From: CAWCFV01 sp963794995
GTDB lineage: Bacteria; Actinomycetota; Actinomycetes; JACCUZ01
DNA length: 64,000 nucleotides
Assembly: GCA_963794995.1 (NCBI GenBank)
Contig: CAWCFV010000002.1
Coordinates: 310,001 to 374,000, forward strand
Reading direction: 5' to 3'
The notes under the pieces were generated by a model. The model saw only the letters and a list, made by a program, of their open reading frames with translations, did no database searches and was not told where the DNA came from. The position numbers were made by a program, and so were the translations under genes. This document shows positions 7,916 through 16,893 of the stretch, piece after piece (within the stretch, counting starts at the first letter, position 1; each line of letters begins with the position of its first letter).

Positions 7916-8788
7916 GTGACGCGCCGGATCGCCCTGCTGGTCAACCCCACCTCGGGCAAGGGGCGGGGGGCCAGGCTGCTCGACCCGGTAGCGGCCCGGT
8001 TGCGCTCCGGCGGGGCCGAGGTCGAGGTCGTGGTCGGCCGCGACGCCGACGAGGCGTTCGACCGGGTCCGTGACGTCGTCGCGACGGGTGTCGACGGGCT
8101 GGTCGCGGTCGGCGGTGACGGGCTGGTGAACCTCGCCGTCCAGGTAGTGGCGGGCACCGCGGTCCCGTTGGGCATCGTGCCGGCGGGCACCGGCAACGAC
8201 GTCGCGCGCGCCCTGGGCCTGGCCCTCGACCAGCCGCTCGCCGCCGCCGACCGGGTGCTCTCCGGGGTCAGCCGCCCGGTCGACCTCGGTCGTGCCAACG
8301 GCCGGTGGTTCGCGGGGGTCCTCGGGTCGGGCTTCGACTCGATGGTCAACGAGCGGGCCAACCGGATGACCTGGCCGAACGGCCGAAGCCGGTACAACCT
8401 GGCGATCCTGGCCGAGCTGCGCACCTTCCGGCCGGTGCCCTACGTCCTCGAGCTGGACGGGGACCCGTGGGCCACCGACGCCATGCTCGTCGCGGTCGGC
8501 AACGGACCGTCGTACGGCGGCGGCATGCGGGTCTGCCCGGACGCCCGGCTCGACGACGGCCTGCTGGACGTGACCGTGCTCGGGCCGATCTCCAAGCCGG
8601 AGTTCCTGCGGGTGTTCCCGACGGTCTACCGCGGGACCCACGTGCGCCACCCGGCGGTGACCGTCCGGCGCGCGCGGACCGTCGTGCTGCGCTCGCCCGA
8701 CGTGACCGCCTACGCCGACGGCGAGCGCGTCGCCGTCCTCCCGGTGCACTGCGAGGCCGTCCCGGCCGCGCTGCAGGTGTTCGGCTGA
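7916..8788 (+). CDS. Diacylglycerol kinase-family lipid kinase
   Basis: Phosphorylates a lipid, probably diacylglycerol or a related polar lipid, using ATP; it acts at the inner face of the membrane. The 290 residues cover the full YegS/DgkB fold. Visible motifs are the N-terminal ALLVNPTSGKG, the nucleotide-binding GGDG (VAVGGDGLVNLA) and PAGTGNDVARALGL. A C-terminal beta domain follows with GNGPSYGGGMRVCPDARLDD. The start GTG 7916 is supported by the -10 box seven bases upstream. The gene sits between tatC and helY as in related genomes. Confidence 0.9.
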   Translation: MTRRIALLVNPTSGKGRGARLLDPVAARLRSGGAEVEVVVGRDADEAFDRVRDVVATGVDGLVAVGGDGLVNLAVQVVAGTAVPLGIVPAGTGNDVARALGLALDQPLAAADRVLSGVSRPVDLGRANGRWFAGVLGSGFDSMVNERANRMTWPNGRSRYNLAILAELRTFRPVPYVLELDGDPWATDAMLVAVGNGPSYGGGMRVCPDARLDDGLLDVTVLGPISKPEFLRVFPTVYRGTHVRHPAVTVRRARTVVLRSPDVTAYADGERVAVLPVHCEAVPAALQVFG

Positions 8789-8811
8789 CCGGTTCCGGGC
8801 ACGCCGAACCG

Positions 8812-8817
8812 TAGGGT
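8812..8817 (+). promoter_or_regulatory. -10 box of helY (leaderless)
   Basis: TAGGGT followed by seven bases and ATG 8825. This decides for ATG 8825 over the in-frame GTG at 8816, which lies inside the box. Confidence 0.5.
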
Positions 8818-8824
8818 GGCGGGC

Positions 8825-11554
8825 ATGTCCTCCCCGGCGCAGCGGTACGCCTCCGCGCGGCGGCGGCAGGCCCGCGACGACACCTCCGTGCCGTCCTTCG
8901 CGGCGTCGTACCCGTTCGGGCTCGACGCCTTCCAGGCCCGCGCCTGCGAGGCGCTCGCTGCCGGTCGCGGGGTCCTCGTCGCCGCGCCCACCGGCGCCGG
9001 CAAGACGGTCGTCGGAGAGTTCGCCGTCCACCTCGCTCTGGCCGAGGGCCGCAAGTGCTTCTACACGACGCCGATCAAGGCGCTGTCCAACCAGAAGTAC
9101 GCCGACCTGGTGGCCCGCTACGGCGCCGACCAGGTCGGCCTGCTCACGGGGGACAACAGCGTCAACGGCGAGGCCCCGGTCGTCGTCATGACGACCGAGG
9201 TGCTGCGCAACATGCTCTACGCGGGCAGCCGGACGCTCGCCGGCCTCGGCTACGTGGTCATGGACGAGGTGCACTACCTCTCTGACCGGTTCCGCGGTGC
9301 GGTCTGGGAGGAGGTGATCATCCACCTGCCGGAGTCGGTCGTCCTGGTGTCGCTCTCGGCCACGGTGAGCAACGCCGAGGAGTTCGGCGACTGGCTGGGC
9401 ACCGTGCGCGGCGAGACCGAGGTCGTCGTGGAGGAGCACCGGCCGGTGCCGCTGTGGCAGCACGTCATGGCCGACCGCCGGCTGTTCGACCTGTTCGTCG
9501 GCACCGCCGAGGCGGCCAAGGTCAACCCGGACCTCGTGCGGCTCGCCCGTGACCAGGAGCGCTCCGCCCGCACCCACCACCAGCGGCCCGGGCGCGGGGG
9601 CCGGCGGCCCCGGTCGGTCGGCACCCCCAGCCGCGTCGAGGTGCTCGAGCGGCTCGACGCCGAAGGGCTGCTGCCGGCGATCACGTTCATCTTCAGCCGG
9701 GCCGGCTGCGACGCCGCGGTGGCGCAGTGCCGGCACGCCGGCCTGCGGCTGCTGACCCCGGAGGAGGCGGCCGAGGTACGCGCGTTCGTCGAGGCACGGT
9801 GCGCCGAGATCCCGCGCGAGGACCTGCGGGTCCTCGGCTACGACGACTGGCGGGCCGGCCTCGAGCGCGGCATCGCCGCCCATCACGCCGGGATGCTGCC
9901 CACCTTCAAGGAGGTCGTCGAGCAGCTGTTCGTCCGGGGGCTGGTCAAGGCGGTGTTCGCGACCGAGACCCTGGCGCTGGGCATCAACATGCCGGCCCGC
10001 TCGGTCGTGCTCGAGCGGCTGGTGAAGTGGAACGGCGAGAGCCACGCCGACGTCACGCCGGGGGAGTACACCCAGCTGACGGGCCGGGCCGGGCGGCGGG
10101 GCATCGACGTCGAGGGCCACGCGGTCGTGGTGTGGTCCCCGGGCCTGGAGCCGACGGCGCTGGCCGGGCTCGCCTCGACCCGGACCTACCCGCTGCGGTC
10201 CAGCTTCCGCCCCTCGTACAACATGGCGGTCAACCTGGTCGGGCAGGTCGGCCGGGCGGCGGCCAGGGAGCTCCTGCAGTCCTCGTTCGCGCAGTTCCAG
10301 GCCGACCGGGCGGTCGTCGGCCTCGCCCGCCAGGTCGCGCGCAACGAGGAGGGGATGGCCGGCTACAAGGACGCGATGTCCTGTCACCTGGGCGACTTCC
10401 GGGAGTACGCGCGGCTGCGGAGGGCGATCTCGGACCGCGAGGCGGCCCTGGCCCGGCGCGGCACGGCGAGCCGGCGGGCCCAGGCAGCGGCCTCGCTGGA
10501 GCAGCTGCGCCCGGGCGACGTCATCGACGTGCCGGCGGGTCGGCGCGGCGGGATCGCCGTCGTCCTCGACCCCGGCGTGCAGGGCGGCACCGCCGACCCG
10601 CGGCCCACGGTGCTCACCGCGGAGCGGCAGGTCCGGCGGCTGTCGGTGGCGGACTTCCCCGAGCCGGTGCAGGCCGTGCACCGGCTGCGCATCCCGAAGT
10701 CCTTCAACCCGCGCAACCCCGCCAGCCGGCGCGACCTGGCCTCGACGCTGCGCAACGCGCGGCTCGACGACCGCCCGAGGGACCGCCCCAACGCGCGCTC
10801 GGCGGCCGCCGACGACCCCGAGCTGGCGGACCTGCGCACCCGGATGCGCCAGCACCCCTGCCACGGCTGCGACGACCGCGAGGAGCACGCCCGGTGGGCG
10901 GAGCGGCTGCACCGCCTCGCGCGCGAGACCGACGACCTCCGGCGCCGGGTCGGCGACCGCAGCCACACGATCGCCCGCACCTTCGACCGGATCTGCGAGC
11001 TCTTGGAGGAGCTGGGCTATCTGCGCGGCGACGAGGTCACCGACCCTGGCCGGGCCCTGGGGGCGCTGTACACCGAGCTGGACCTGCTCACCGCCGACTG
11101 CCTGCGCGGCGGGGTCTGGGCCGGCCTGCACCCGGCCGAGCTCGCCGCCGCCGTCTCCTGCCTCGTGTACGAGTCGAGGCGCGACGACGACACCGGGCCC
11201 CCGGCCCTCCCGCCGGGCCGGACGCGCGAGGTGCTGGCGGAGATGGCGCGCCGCTGGGGCGGCCTGGAGGAGCAGGAGCGGGCGCACCGGCTGGAGCCGG
11301 CGAAGGAGCCCGACCCTCGGTTCGCGCTGGTCACCTGGCTCTGGGCGCAGGGACGGCCCCTCGACGTCGTGCTGCGGGAGGCCGACCTCACGCCCGGCGA
11401 CTTCGTGCGGTGGACCAAGCAGGTGATCGACCTGCTCGGCCAGGTCGCCGTGGCCGGTCGCGCCACGCCGGGCGGCGACGACGTCGCCGCCGCGGCCCGC
11501 GCCGCGGCCGACCTGCTGCGCCGCGGTGTGGTCGCCTACTCCTCGGTCGCCTGA
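8825..11554 (+). CDS. helY: Ski2/Mtr4-like DEAD/DEAH helicase (HelY)
   Basis: Superfamily 2 RNA helicase of the Ski2/Mtr4 type, 909 residues, probably acting in RNA turnover. Motifs in order: Walker A APTGAGKTVVGEF, motif Ia YTTPIKALSNQKY, motif II DEVHYL, motif III SLSATVSNAEEFGDWL, motif V ATETLALGINMPARS and motif VI QLTGRAGRRGID. After the two RecA-like domains comes the long helical C-terminal part typical of the family (DSHCT-like; GLHPAELAAAVSCLVYE). The order tatC-helY matches mycobacteria. The start is set by the -10 box. Long open frames on the opposite strand are shadows of its GC-rich codons. Confidence 0.93.
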   Translation: MSSPAQRYASARRRQARDDTSVPSFAASYPFGLDAFQARACEALAAGRGVLVAAPTGAGKTVVGEFAVHLALAEGRKCFYTTPIKALSNQKYADLVARYGADQVGLLTGDNSVNGEAPVVVMTTEVLRNMLYAGSRTLAGLGYVVMDEVHYLSDRFRGAVWEEVIIHLPESVVLVSLSATVSNAEEFGDWLGTVRGETEVVVEEHRPVPLWQHVMADRRLFDLFVGTAEAAKVNPDLVRLARDQERSARTHHQRPGRGGRRPRSVGTPSRVEVLERLDAEGLLPAITFIFSRAGCDAAVAQCRHAGLRLLTPEEAAEVRAFVEARCAEIPREDLRVLGYDDWRAGLERGIAAHHAGMLPTFKEVVEQLFVRGLVKAVFATETLALGINMPARSVVLERLVKWNGESHADVTPGEYTQLTGRAGRRGIDVEGHAVVVWSPGLEPTALAGLASTRTYPLRSSFRPSYNMAVNLVGQVGRAAARELLQSSFAQFQADRAVVGLARQVARNEEGMAGYKDAMSCHLGDFREYARLRRAISDREAALARRGTASRRAQAAASLEQLRPGDVIDVPAGRRGGIAVVLDPGVQGGTADPRPTVLTAERQVRRLSVADFPEPVQAVHRLRIPKSFNPRNPASRRDLASTLRNARLDDRPRDRPNARSAAADDPELADLRTRMRQHPCHGCDDREEHARWAERLHRLARETDDLRRRVGDRSHTIARTFDRICELLEELGYLRGDEVTDPGRALGALYTELDLLTADCLRGGVWAGLHPAELAAAVSCLVYESRRDDDTGPPALPPGRTREVLAEMARRWGGLEEQERAHRLEPAKEPDPRFALVTWLWAQGRPLDVVLREADLTPGDFVRWTKQVIDLLGQVAVAGRATPGGDDVAAAARAAADLLRRGVVAYSSVA

Positions 11555-11748
11555 CGGCCAGACCTCGCGTACCTGGTAAAAACCGGGCAAAGCCTCACCG
11601 TGTGGTCTGGCTCACCCGGGGTGGTCCGGGAGACGGTGCGGCGGGCCCGACACGGGCCAGCCGCACCGGGTGACCCCCAGCAGGGGTCCGGGCGGGACCA
11701 GATCCGGCCCGGGCAGCGCCGAGCGGTGCCCCCAGCACGAGGACGTCC
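11555..11748. other. Leader region before the M4 protease gene
   Basis: A 194-base gap between helY and the protease. It begins with a relatively A-rich stretch (GGTAAAAACC) followed by GGGCAAAGCC, then several GC-rich short inverted segments (for example GTGCGGC...GCCGCAC). A structured leader is possible, but I cannot match it to a known riboswitch. There is no convincing small ORF. Confidence 0.25.
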
Positions 11749-13293
11749 GTGACCACGAGAACAGTCATCGCCGCTCTAGCGGCTGCCGCCACCGCGGCCA
11801 CCGCGCTCACCACCGCAGCGGCCACCCCCGCCGCGGCCGCCTCGCCCCGGTCGGAGGCGGTGGCCGCCGCCAAGGGCCATGTCCGCTCTGCGGGCGCCGC
11901 CCTCGGCTACGCCGACGGCCAGTCACTGGTCGTCCGCGACGTCGTCCTCGACGCGCGCGGGAGCCACGTCCGGCTCGACCGCACCTTCCGCGGGCTGCCC
12001 GTCCTCGGCGGCGACCTCGTCGTGCACCAGGGTGCCGGGCGTGCGCTGCGCGGGACCGACCGGGCCAGCACTGCCGTCATCACGCTGCGCGATCTCGCCC
12101 CACGGGTCACGGCTGCCCGGGCCGCCGAGATCGGGGCGCGCGAGCTCACGGACGGTCAGGTCGCCACCGCGACGCCGACACTGTCCGTCGACGCGACCAG
12201 CCGTCCGGCACTGGTCTGGGACGTCCTCGTCGACGGGGTACGGGCGGACCAGACGCCGGCCGAGCTGCACGTCGTGGTGGACGCCACGGACGGCACCGTC
12301 GTCCGCAGCTGGGACGGGGTCCGGCACGCCACGGGAACCGGCAACGGCTTCTTCAGCGGGACCGTCGCCCTGGAGACGACTCCGATCAGCGGCGGGTACA
12401 GCCTCACCGACCCCACTCGGGGCAACCAGTACACCGTGGACATGAACAACCGGCAGGGCGGCAAGGCGACGCTGTTCACCGACGCGGACAACGTCTGGGG
12501 GACCGGGTCGCTGTCGAACCGGCAGACCACCGCGGTGGACGCGCAGTACGGCACGGCGAAGACCTGGGACTACTACCAGACCACCTTCGGGCGCAGCGGC
12601 ATCGCCAACGACGGCAAGGGTGCGTACAACCGGGTTCACTACGGCAAGAACTACAACAACGCGTTCTGGTCCGACTCCTGCTTCTGCATGACCTACGGCG
12701 ACGGTGACGGCACCACGTTCAACCCGTTCGACTCCCTCGACGTCGCAGGTCACGAGATGACGCACGGCGTGACCAGCCGCACGGCGAACCTCACGTACTC
12801 GGGCGAGTCGGGAGGGCTGAACGAGGCCACCAGCGACATCTTCGGGACGCTGGTCGAGTTCTTCGCGAACAACCCGAACGACGCCCCCGACTACCAGGTC
12901 GGCGAGGAGCTGTACCGGAGCGGGACCCAGGCGCTGCGGTACATGTACCACCCGTCGCTGGACGGCCGGTCGGCCAACTGCTGGTCCAGCAGCCTGGGGA
13001 CCCTCGACGTCCACTACTCCTCGGGGGTCGCGAACCACTTCTTCTACCTGCTGGCGGAGGGCTCGAACGCGACGCCGTCGAGCCCGACCTGCAACGGGTC
13101 GTCCGTCGTCGGGATCGGCCGGTCCGCCGCCGGCGCGATCTGGTACCGCGCGCTCACCGTGTACATGACCTCGTCGACGAACTACGCCGGAGCGCGCACC
13201 GCCACGCTCAACGCGGCCCGTGACCTGTACGGCTCCGGGTCGGCGCAGCAGAACGCCGTGGCGGCGGCCTGGTCCGCCGTCAGCGTCGGCTAG
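11749..13293 (+). CDS. Secreted thermolysin-like M4 metallopeptidase
   Basis: Extracellular zinc endopeptidase made as a pre-pro-enzyme of 514 residues. The GTG at 11749 gives an Ala/Thr-rich signal peptide ending near TPAAAASP (~31). Residues ~40-190 are the FTP/PepSY propeptide (RTFRGLPVLGGDLVVHQ, LHVVVDATDGTVVRSWDG). The catalytic domain carries HEMTH at H335/E336/H339 and the third zinc ligand E359 in GGLNEATSD. The later YRAL and SSGVANHFFYLLAEG segments are normal for M4. All catalytic residues are present. It is convergent with the exonuclease gene across a shared hairpin. Confidence 0.93.
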   Translation: MTTRTVIAALAAAATAATALTTAAATPAAAASPRSEAVAAAKGHVRSAGAALGYADGQSLVVRDVVLDARGSHVRLDRTFRGLPVLGGDLVVHQGAGRALRGTDRASTAVITLRDLAPRVTAARAAEIGARELTDGQVATATPTLSVDATSRPALVWDVLVDGVRADQTPAELHVVVDATDGTVVRSWDGVRHATGTGNGFFSGTVALETTPISGGYSLTDPTRGNQYTVDMNNRQGGKATLFTDADNVWGTGSLSNRQTTAVDAQYGTAKTWDYYQTTFGRSGIANDGKGAYNRVHYGKNYNNAFWSDSCFCMTYGDGDGTTFNPFDSLDVAGHEMTHGVTSRTANLTYSGESGGLNEATSDIFGTLVEFFANNPNDAPDYQVGEELYRSGTQALRYMYHPSLDGRSANCWSSSLGTLDVHYSSGVANHFFYLLAEGSNATPSSPTCNGSSVVGIGRSAAGAIWYRALTVYMTSSTNYAGARTATLNAARDLYGSGSAQQNAVAAAWSAVSVG

Positions 13294-13308
13294 CACGCTC
13301 CCCGGACG

Positions 13309-13342
13309 CGCCGGCGACGGCTCTCAGGAGCCGTTGCCGGCG
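13309..13342. terminator. Bidirectional hairpin between the M4 protease and exonuclease genes
   Basis: Two 15-base arms, CGCCGGCGACGGCTC at 13309-13323 and GAGCCGTTGCCGGCG at 13328-13342. They pair throughout with one G-U, around a four-base loop. The hairpin sits where two convergent genes end, and its second arm overlaps the last codons of the exonuclease. There is no T tract, as is common in actinobacteria. Confidence 0.6.
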
Positions 13343-14262
13343 TGCACGGCGGCGAAGGCGTTGAGCACCCGGTTGAGCGGGCTGTCGAGCCCCCAGCGCC
13401 GGGAGAGCGCGAGCAACCGGTCCGGGTCCTTCGGTCCCGCCGGGATCGCGTCGTCGTGCGGGGGGATCGGCGCGTCGTGGGCGACCGCGACGACCTTGGG
13501 CGCTACCGCGAGGTAGTCGCGGCTGGCGGCGAGCTTGGCGCGGGCGCCGGCCGGCATGGCCGTGTCACCGGCGTCCAGGGCGCTCAGCAGCCCGGCCAGC
13601 GAGCCGTACCGGGTGACGAGCGCGGCCGCGGTCTTGTCGCCTACCCCCGCCACGCCCGGCAGCCCGTCGCTGGGGTCGCCGCGCAGCGTGGCGAAGTCGG
13701 CGTAGGCGCGGCCGGGGATGCCGTACCTGGCGCTCACCCATGCCTCGTCGACGACGTCGTGCCGCCCGACGCCCCGGGCGGTGTAGAGGACCCGGACGCT
13801 CCGCGCGTCGTCGACGAGCTGGAACAGGTCACGGTCGCCGGTCACGACGTCTGCGGGGATCGTCGACGCGGTCGCGAGGGTGCCGATCACGTCGTCGGCC
13901 TCGTAGCCCGCGACCCCGAAGCAGGGCACCCCCAGGGCGGCGAGCACCTCCTCGATCACCAGCACCTGCGGCGAGAGGTCGTCCGGGACCTCCTCCTCGC
14001 CGGCCGGGGCCAGCCGGTGGGTCTTGTACGACGGGATCGCCGCCACCCGGAACGCCGGTCGCCAGTCGGCGTCCATCGCCGCGACAAGGCGGGTGGGTCC
14101 GCGGTCGGTGACCAGCCGGGCCACGAACTCCAGCAGCCCGCGCACCGCGTTCACCGGGGAGCCGTCCGGGGCGCGGACCGAGTCCGGCACGCCGTAGAAC
14201 GCCCGGAAGTACAGCGAGGGGGTGTCGAGCAGCATCAGCCGGTCGGAACGCGTCGCAGCCAC
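13324..14262 (-). CDS. 5'-3' exonuclease (PolI N-domain / Rv2090-like)
   Basis: Stand-alone 5'-3' exonuclease (flap nuclease fold) related to the N-terminal domain of DNA polymerase I. The GTG at 14262 gives AATRSDRLMLLDTPSLYFRAF, the conserved first beta strand with the metal-binding Asp. Further acidic metal ligands are in AMDADWRPAFR, GYEADDVIGTLA and VVTGDRDLFQL. LRGDPSDGLPGVAGVGDKTA is the helix-hairpin-helix DNA-binding part. Length is 312 residues. An open frame extends further upstream but would overlap pepE. It is divergent from the M24 peptidase, as in M. tuberculosis (Rv2090 and pepE). Confidence 0.9.
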   Translation of the reverse strand: MAATRSDRLMLLDTPSLYFRAFYGVPDSVRAPDGSPVNAVRGLLEFVARLVTDRGPTRLVAAMDADWRPAFRVAAIPSYKTHRLAPAGEEEVPDDLSPQVLVIEEVLAALGVPCFGVAGYEADDVIGTLATASTIPADVVTGDRDLFQLVDDARSVRVLYTARGVGRHDVVDEAWVSARYGIPGRAYADFATLRGDPSDGLPGVAGVGDKTAAALVTRYGSLAGLLSALDAGDTAMPAGARAKLAASRDYLAVAPKVVAVAHDAPIPPHDDAIPAGPKDPDRLLALSRRWGLDSPLNRVLNAFAAVHAGNGS

Positions 14263-14301
14263 GGCGCAGAGCCTGCCAGACGGGACCGTCGCGGCCGCGC
14301 C

Positions 14302-14307
14302 TACAGT
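14302..14307 (+). promoter_or_regulatory. -10 box of the M24 peptidase gene (leaderless)
   Basis: TACAGT followed by seven bases and ATG 14315. It sets the start and argues against the longer open frame from 14222. Confidence 0.45.
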
Positions 14308-14314
14308 GACCGGC

Positions 14315-15433
14315 ATGACTGCGCGCGCCATCTCGCCCGACCGGCTGTCACATGCACGCAAGGCCGTCGCCGCCGCCGGCCTGGACGCCCTGCTCGTCAC
14401 GCCGGGGCCGGACCTGCGCTGGCTGACCGGCTACCAGGCGCTGCCGCTGGAGCGCCTGACCTGCCTCGTCCTGCCCGCTGACGGCGAGCCCTTCCTCGTC
14501 GCCCCCGGCCTGGAGGTCCCGGCGGTCCAGGCCTCCGGCGTGCCTGGCCTCGGCGTCGAGGTGCTCGGCTGGGGCGAGACCGAGGACCCCTACGCGCTGG
14601 TCGCCGCACGGCTGGGCCGGCCCGGCTCCGTGGGGCTGGCCAACCGGATGTGGGCCGAGCAGGTGCTCCGGTTCCGGGCCGCGCTCCCCGGTGCCGAGCA
14701 GTCCCTCGCCTCCGACGTCCTGGGCGACCTGCGGATGCGCAAGACCCCGGACGAGGTCGACGCGCTGCGCCGGGCCGGGCAGGCGATCGACCGCGTGCAC
14801 GCCCGGATGGCGGAGTTCCTCCGGCCGGGCCTCAGCGAGCGGGACGCCGGGCGCGAGATCGCCGGGGCGATCCTCGCCGAGGGCCACGAGACCGTCGACT
14901 TCGTGATCGTCGGCTCGGGTCCCAACGGCGCGTCCCCGCACCACGAGGTGGGTGACCGGGTGATGCAGCCGGGCGACGTCGTCGTGGTCGACATCGGGGG
15001 CACCACCGCCGAGGGCTACTGCTCCGACTGCACCCGGATGTACGCCCTCGGCCGGCCGCCCGCGGAGTTCACCGAGTACTTCGCCGTCCTGCACGAGGCC
15101 CAGCTCGCCGCCTGCGAGCACGCCCGGCCGGGAGTCACCGCCGAGTCGGTCGACGCCGCGGCCCGCACGGTCATCGCCGCGGCCGGCTTCGGTGAGGAGT
15201 TCCTGCACCGGACCGGCCACGGCATCGGTGTCGAGACCCACGAGGAGCCCTACATCGTCGAGGGCAACACCACCGTCCTGGAGCCGGGCATGGCCTTCTC
15301 CATCGAGCCCGGCATCTACCTGGCCGGCCGGCACGGGGCGCGGATCGAGGACATCGTGGTGGCCACCGACGACGCCGCGGGCATCGAGCGGCTCAACGTC
15401 ACCGACCGCGACCTCGTCGTCCTGGGGGGCTGA
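14315..15433 (+). CDS. pepE: M24 family aminopeptidase (Xaa-Pro dipeptidase-like)
   Basis: Cytoplasmic metallopeptidase of the pita-bread fold that removes residues next to proline; 372 residues. The N-terminal creatinase-like domain (ALLVTPGPDLRWLTGYQALP) is followed by the catalytic domain. The five metal ligands are visible: D in VVVDIGGTTAEGY, D in CSDCTRMY, H in HRTGHGIGVETHEEPY, E in FSIEPGIYL and E in ARIEDIVV. Gene order next to the Rv2090-like exonuclease agrees with M. tuberculosis pepE. The acyl-CoA dehydrogenase follows after three bases. Confidence 0.9.
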   Translation: MTARAISPDRLSHARKAVAAAGLDALLVTPGPDLRWLTGYQALPLERLTCLVLPADGEPFLVAPGLEVPAVQASGVPGLGVEVLGWGETEDPYALVAARLGRPGSVGLANRMWAEQVLRFRAALPGAEQSLASDVLGDLRMRKTPDEVDALRRAGQAIDRVHARMAEFLRPGLSERDAGREIAGAILAEGHETVDFVIVGSGPNGASPHHEVGDRVMQPGDVVVVDIGGTTAEGYCSDCTRMYALGRPPAEFTEYFAVLHEAQLAACEHARPGVTAESVDAAARTVIAAAGFGEEFLHRTGHGIGVETHEEPYIVEGNTTVLEPGMAFSIEPGIYLAGRHGARIEDIVVATDDAAGIERLNVTDRDLVVLGG

Positions 15434-15436
15434 CCG

Positions 15437-16591
15437 GTGCCCGTCACGCCCGTGCAGCGGCACCTCCCGACCGAGGAGGCCACCCAGCTGCTGGCCCTGA
15501 CCCGGGAGCTGGCCCGCGAGGAGCTGGCCCCCAACGCGGCGGGGTACGAGGCCGAGAGCCGCTTCCCCCGGGAGATCTTCCGCACGCTGGGCAAGGCGGG
15601 GCTGCTGGGCCTGCCCTACCCCGAGGAGCACGGCGGTGGCGGGCAGCCGTACGAGGTCTACCTGCAGGTCGTCGAGGAGCTCGCGGCCGCGTGGGCCACG
15701 GTGGCCGAAGGCGTGAGCGTGCACACCCTCGCGTGCTACCCGCTCGCCGCCTACGGCAGCGTCGCCCAGCGCGAGCGCTGGCTGCCCGACATGATCGGCG
15801 GAGACCTGCTGGGCGGGTACTGCCTGTCCGAGCCGCAGTCCGGCTCGGACGCGGCGGCGATGGTCACCCGCGCGGTGCGGGACGGCGACGACTACGTCGT
15901 CAACGGGACCAAGGCCTGGATCACCCACGGCGGCGAGGCCGACTTCTACGCGCTCATGTGCCGCACGTCCGACGACGGTGCCCGGGGGATCTCCTGCCTG
16001 CTCGTCGACGCCGCGACCCAGGGCGTGTCGGCGGCCGAGCCGGAGCGGAAGATGGGCTTCACCGCCTCGACGACCGCCCAGGTGCGCTACGACGACGCCA
16101 GGATCGGTGCCGACCGGCTGCTCGGCACCGAGGGGCAGGGGTTCAAGATCGCGCTGGCCGCCCTGGACGGCGGCCGGCTGGGCATCGCCGCCTGCGCGGT
16201 CGGCCTGGCCCAGGCGGCGTTCGACACCGCCCTGGAGTGGGCCGAGGGCCGACGGCAGTTCGGCCGGGCGATCGCGGAGTTCCAGGGACTGGGCTTCCTG
16301 CTCGCCGACATGGCCACCGGCATCGAGGCCGGCCGGGCGCTCTACCTCGAGGCCGCCCGCCGCCGTGACCGCGGCGAGGCGTTCGGCCGCCAGGCCGCCA
16401 TGGCCAAGCTGTTCTGCACCGACATGGCGATGAAGGTCACCACCGACGCGGTCCAGGTGCTCGGTGGCTACGGCTATGTCCAGGACTTCCCGGCCGAGCG
16501 CTACCTGCGCGAGGCCAAGGCGCTGCAGATCGTCGAGGGCACCAACCAGGTCCAGCGGATGGTCATCGCCCGCCACCTCACCCGCGACTGA
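15437..16591 (+). CDS. Acyl-CoA dehydrogenase
   Basis: FAD-dependent oxidation of an acyl-CoA to the 2-enoyl-CoA, 384 residues, full length. Visible are the FAD/substrate motif YCLSEPQSGSDAAAM, WITHGGEADFY, the C-terminal GGYGYVQDFPAERYLREAK and IVEGTNQVQRMV. The Glu in IVEGTNQ is the catalytic base position of short-chain and medium-chain enzymes. It begins at GTG 15437, right after pepE, so probably in the same transcript. The substrate cannot be told. Because crotonyl-CoA is the product of the lysine pathway encoded nearby, a butyryl-CoA dehydrogenase role is possible but unproven. Confidence 0.9.
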   Translation: MPVTPVQRHLPTEEATQLLALTRELAREELAPNAAGYEAESRFPREIFRTLGKAGLLGLPYPEEHGGGGQPYEVYLQVVEELAAAWATVAEGVSVHTLACYPLAAYGSVAQRERWLPDMIGGDLLGGYCLSEPQSGSDAAAMVTRAVRDGDDYVVNGTKAWITHGGEADFYALMCRTSDDGARGISCLLVDAATQGVSAAEPERKMGFTASTTAQVRYDDARIGADRLLGTEGQGFKIALAALDGGRLGIAACAVGLAQAAFDTALEWAEGRRQFGRAIAEFQGLGFLLADMATGIEAGRALYLEAARRRDRGEAFGRQAAMAKLFCTDMAMKVTTDAVQVLGGYGYVQDFPAERYLREAKALQIVEGTNQVQRMVIARHLTRD

Positions 16592-16893
16592 CTCGCGCGG
16601 CGGGCGGCACCCGCCGGGCCGACACGCCCGGCCGGCGGCGGGGGCTCAAGGGCGCCGGGGGCCCTGCCGATGTCCCCCCTGCGCCGCCCCACCGGGTGGC
16701 GTGCTCGGGACACGGTGATCCCCGCGACCCCCACCGACCCACGCCCCCCTCGGGGCGCGTGGGCACGGAGACATCCGGTCGCCTAGGCCGCGGGGGGAGT
16801 GAGTGGCGAGACCGGCTCGTGCGTCGAGCCGTGGCGTTCCACCGACGACGACGTCGGCGGGGCGGTACGGCACCTCGCGACGGGAGAGCTCCA
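16592..16893 (+). other. Noncoding region with a long leader before the small secreted protein
   Basis: About 300 bases without a gene. It holds a GGCGGG...CCCGCC hairpin near 16604-16617 that could end the dehydrogenase transcript and a FliA-class promoter at 16645-16671. A GC-rich leader of about 220 bases with several short stems (for example GGCTCG...CGAGCC) follows, then a GGGAG ribosome binding site at 16882-16886. I cannot assign the leader to a known RNA family. Confidence 0.35.
16645..16671 (+). promoter_or_regulatory. FliA/WhiG-type (sigma-28 class) promoter
   Basis: CTCA at 16645-16648, 17 bases, GCCGAT at 16666-16671. It matches the actinomycete FliA-class consensus except for the last base. 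It closely resembles the site at 5947-5972, including the flanking AAGGGC and a G run in the spacer. Confidence 0.45.

Noticed and set aside
7748..11590. Very long open frame on the minus strand opposite helY (and similar ones opposite sbcC and pafA)
   Set aside because: Shadow frames of GC-rich codons; no start signal, no conserved motif, and the sense strand encodes complete known proteins.
11555..11748. Possible c-di-GMP or c-di-AMP riboswitch before the M4 protease
   Set aside because: Only a GCAAAGCC-like fragment is present; the second half of the GEMM motif and the ydaO core are missing.
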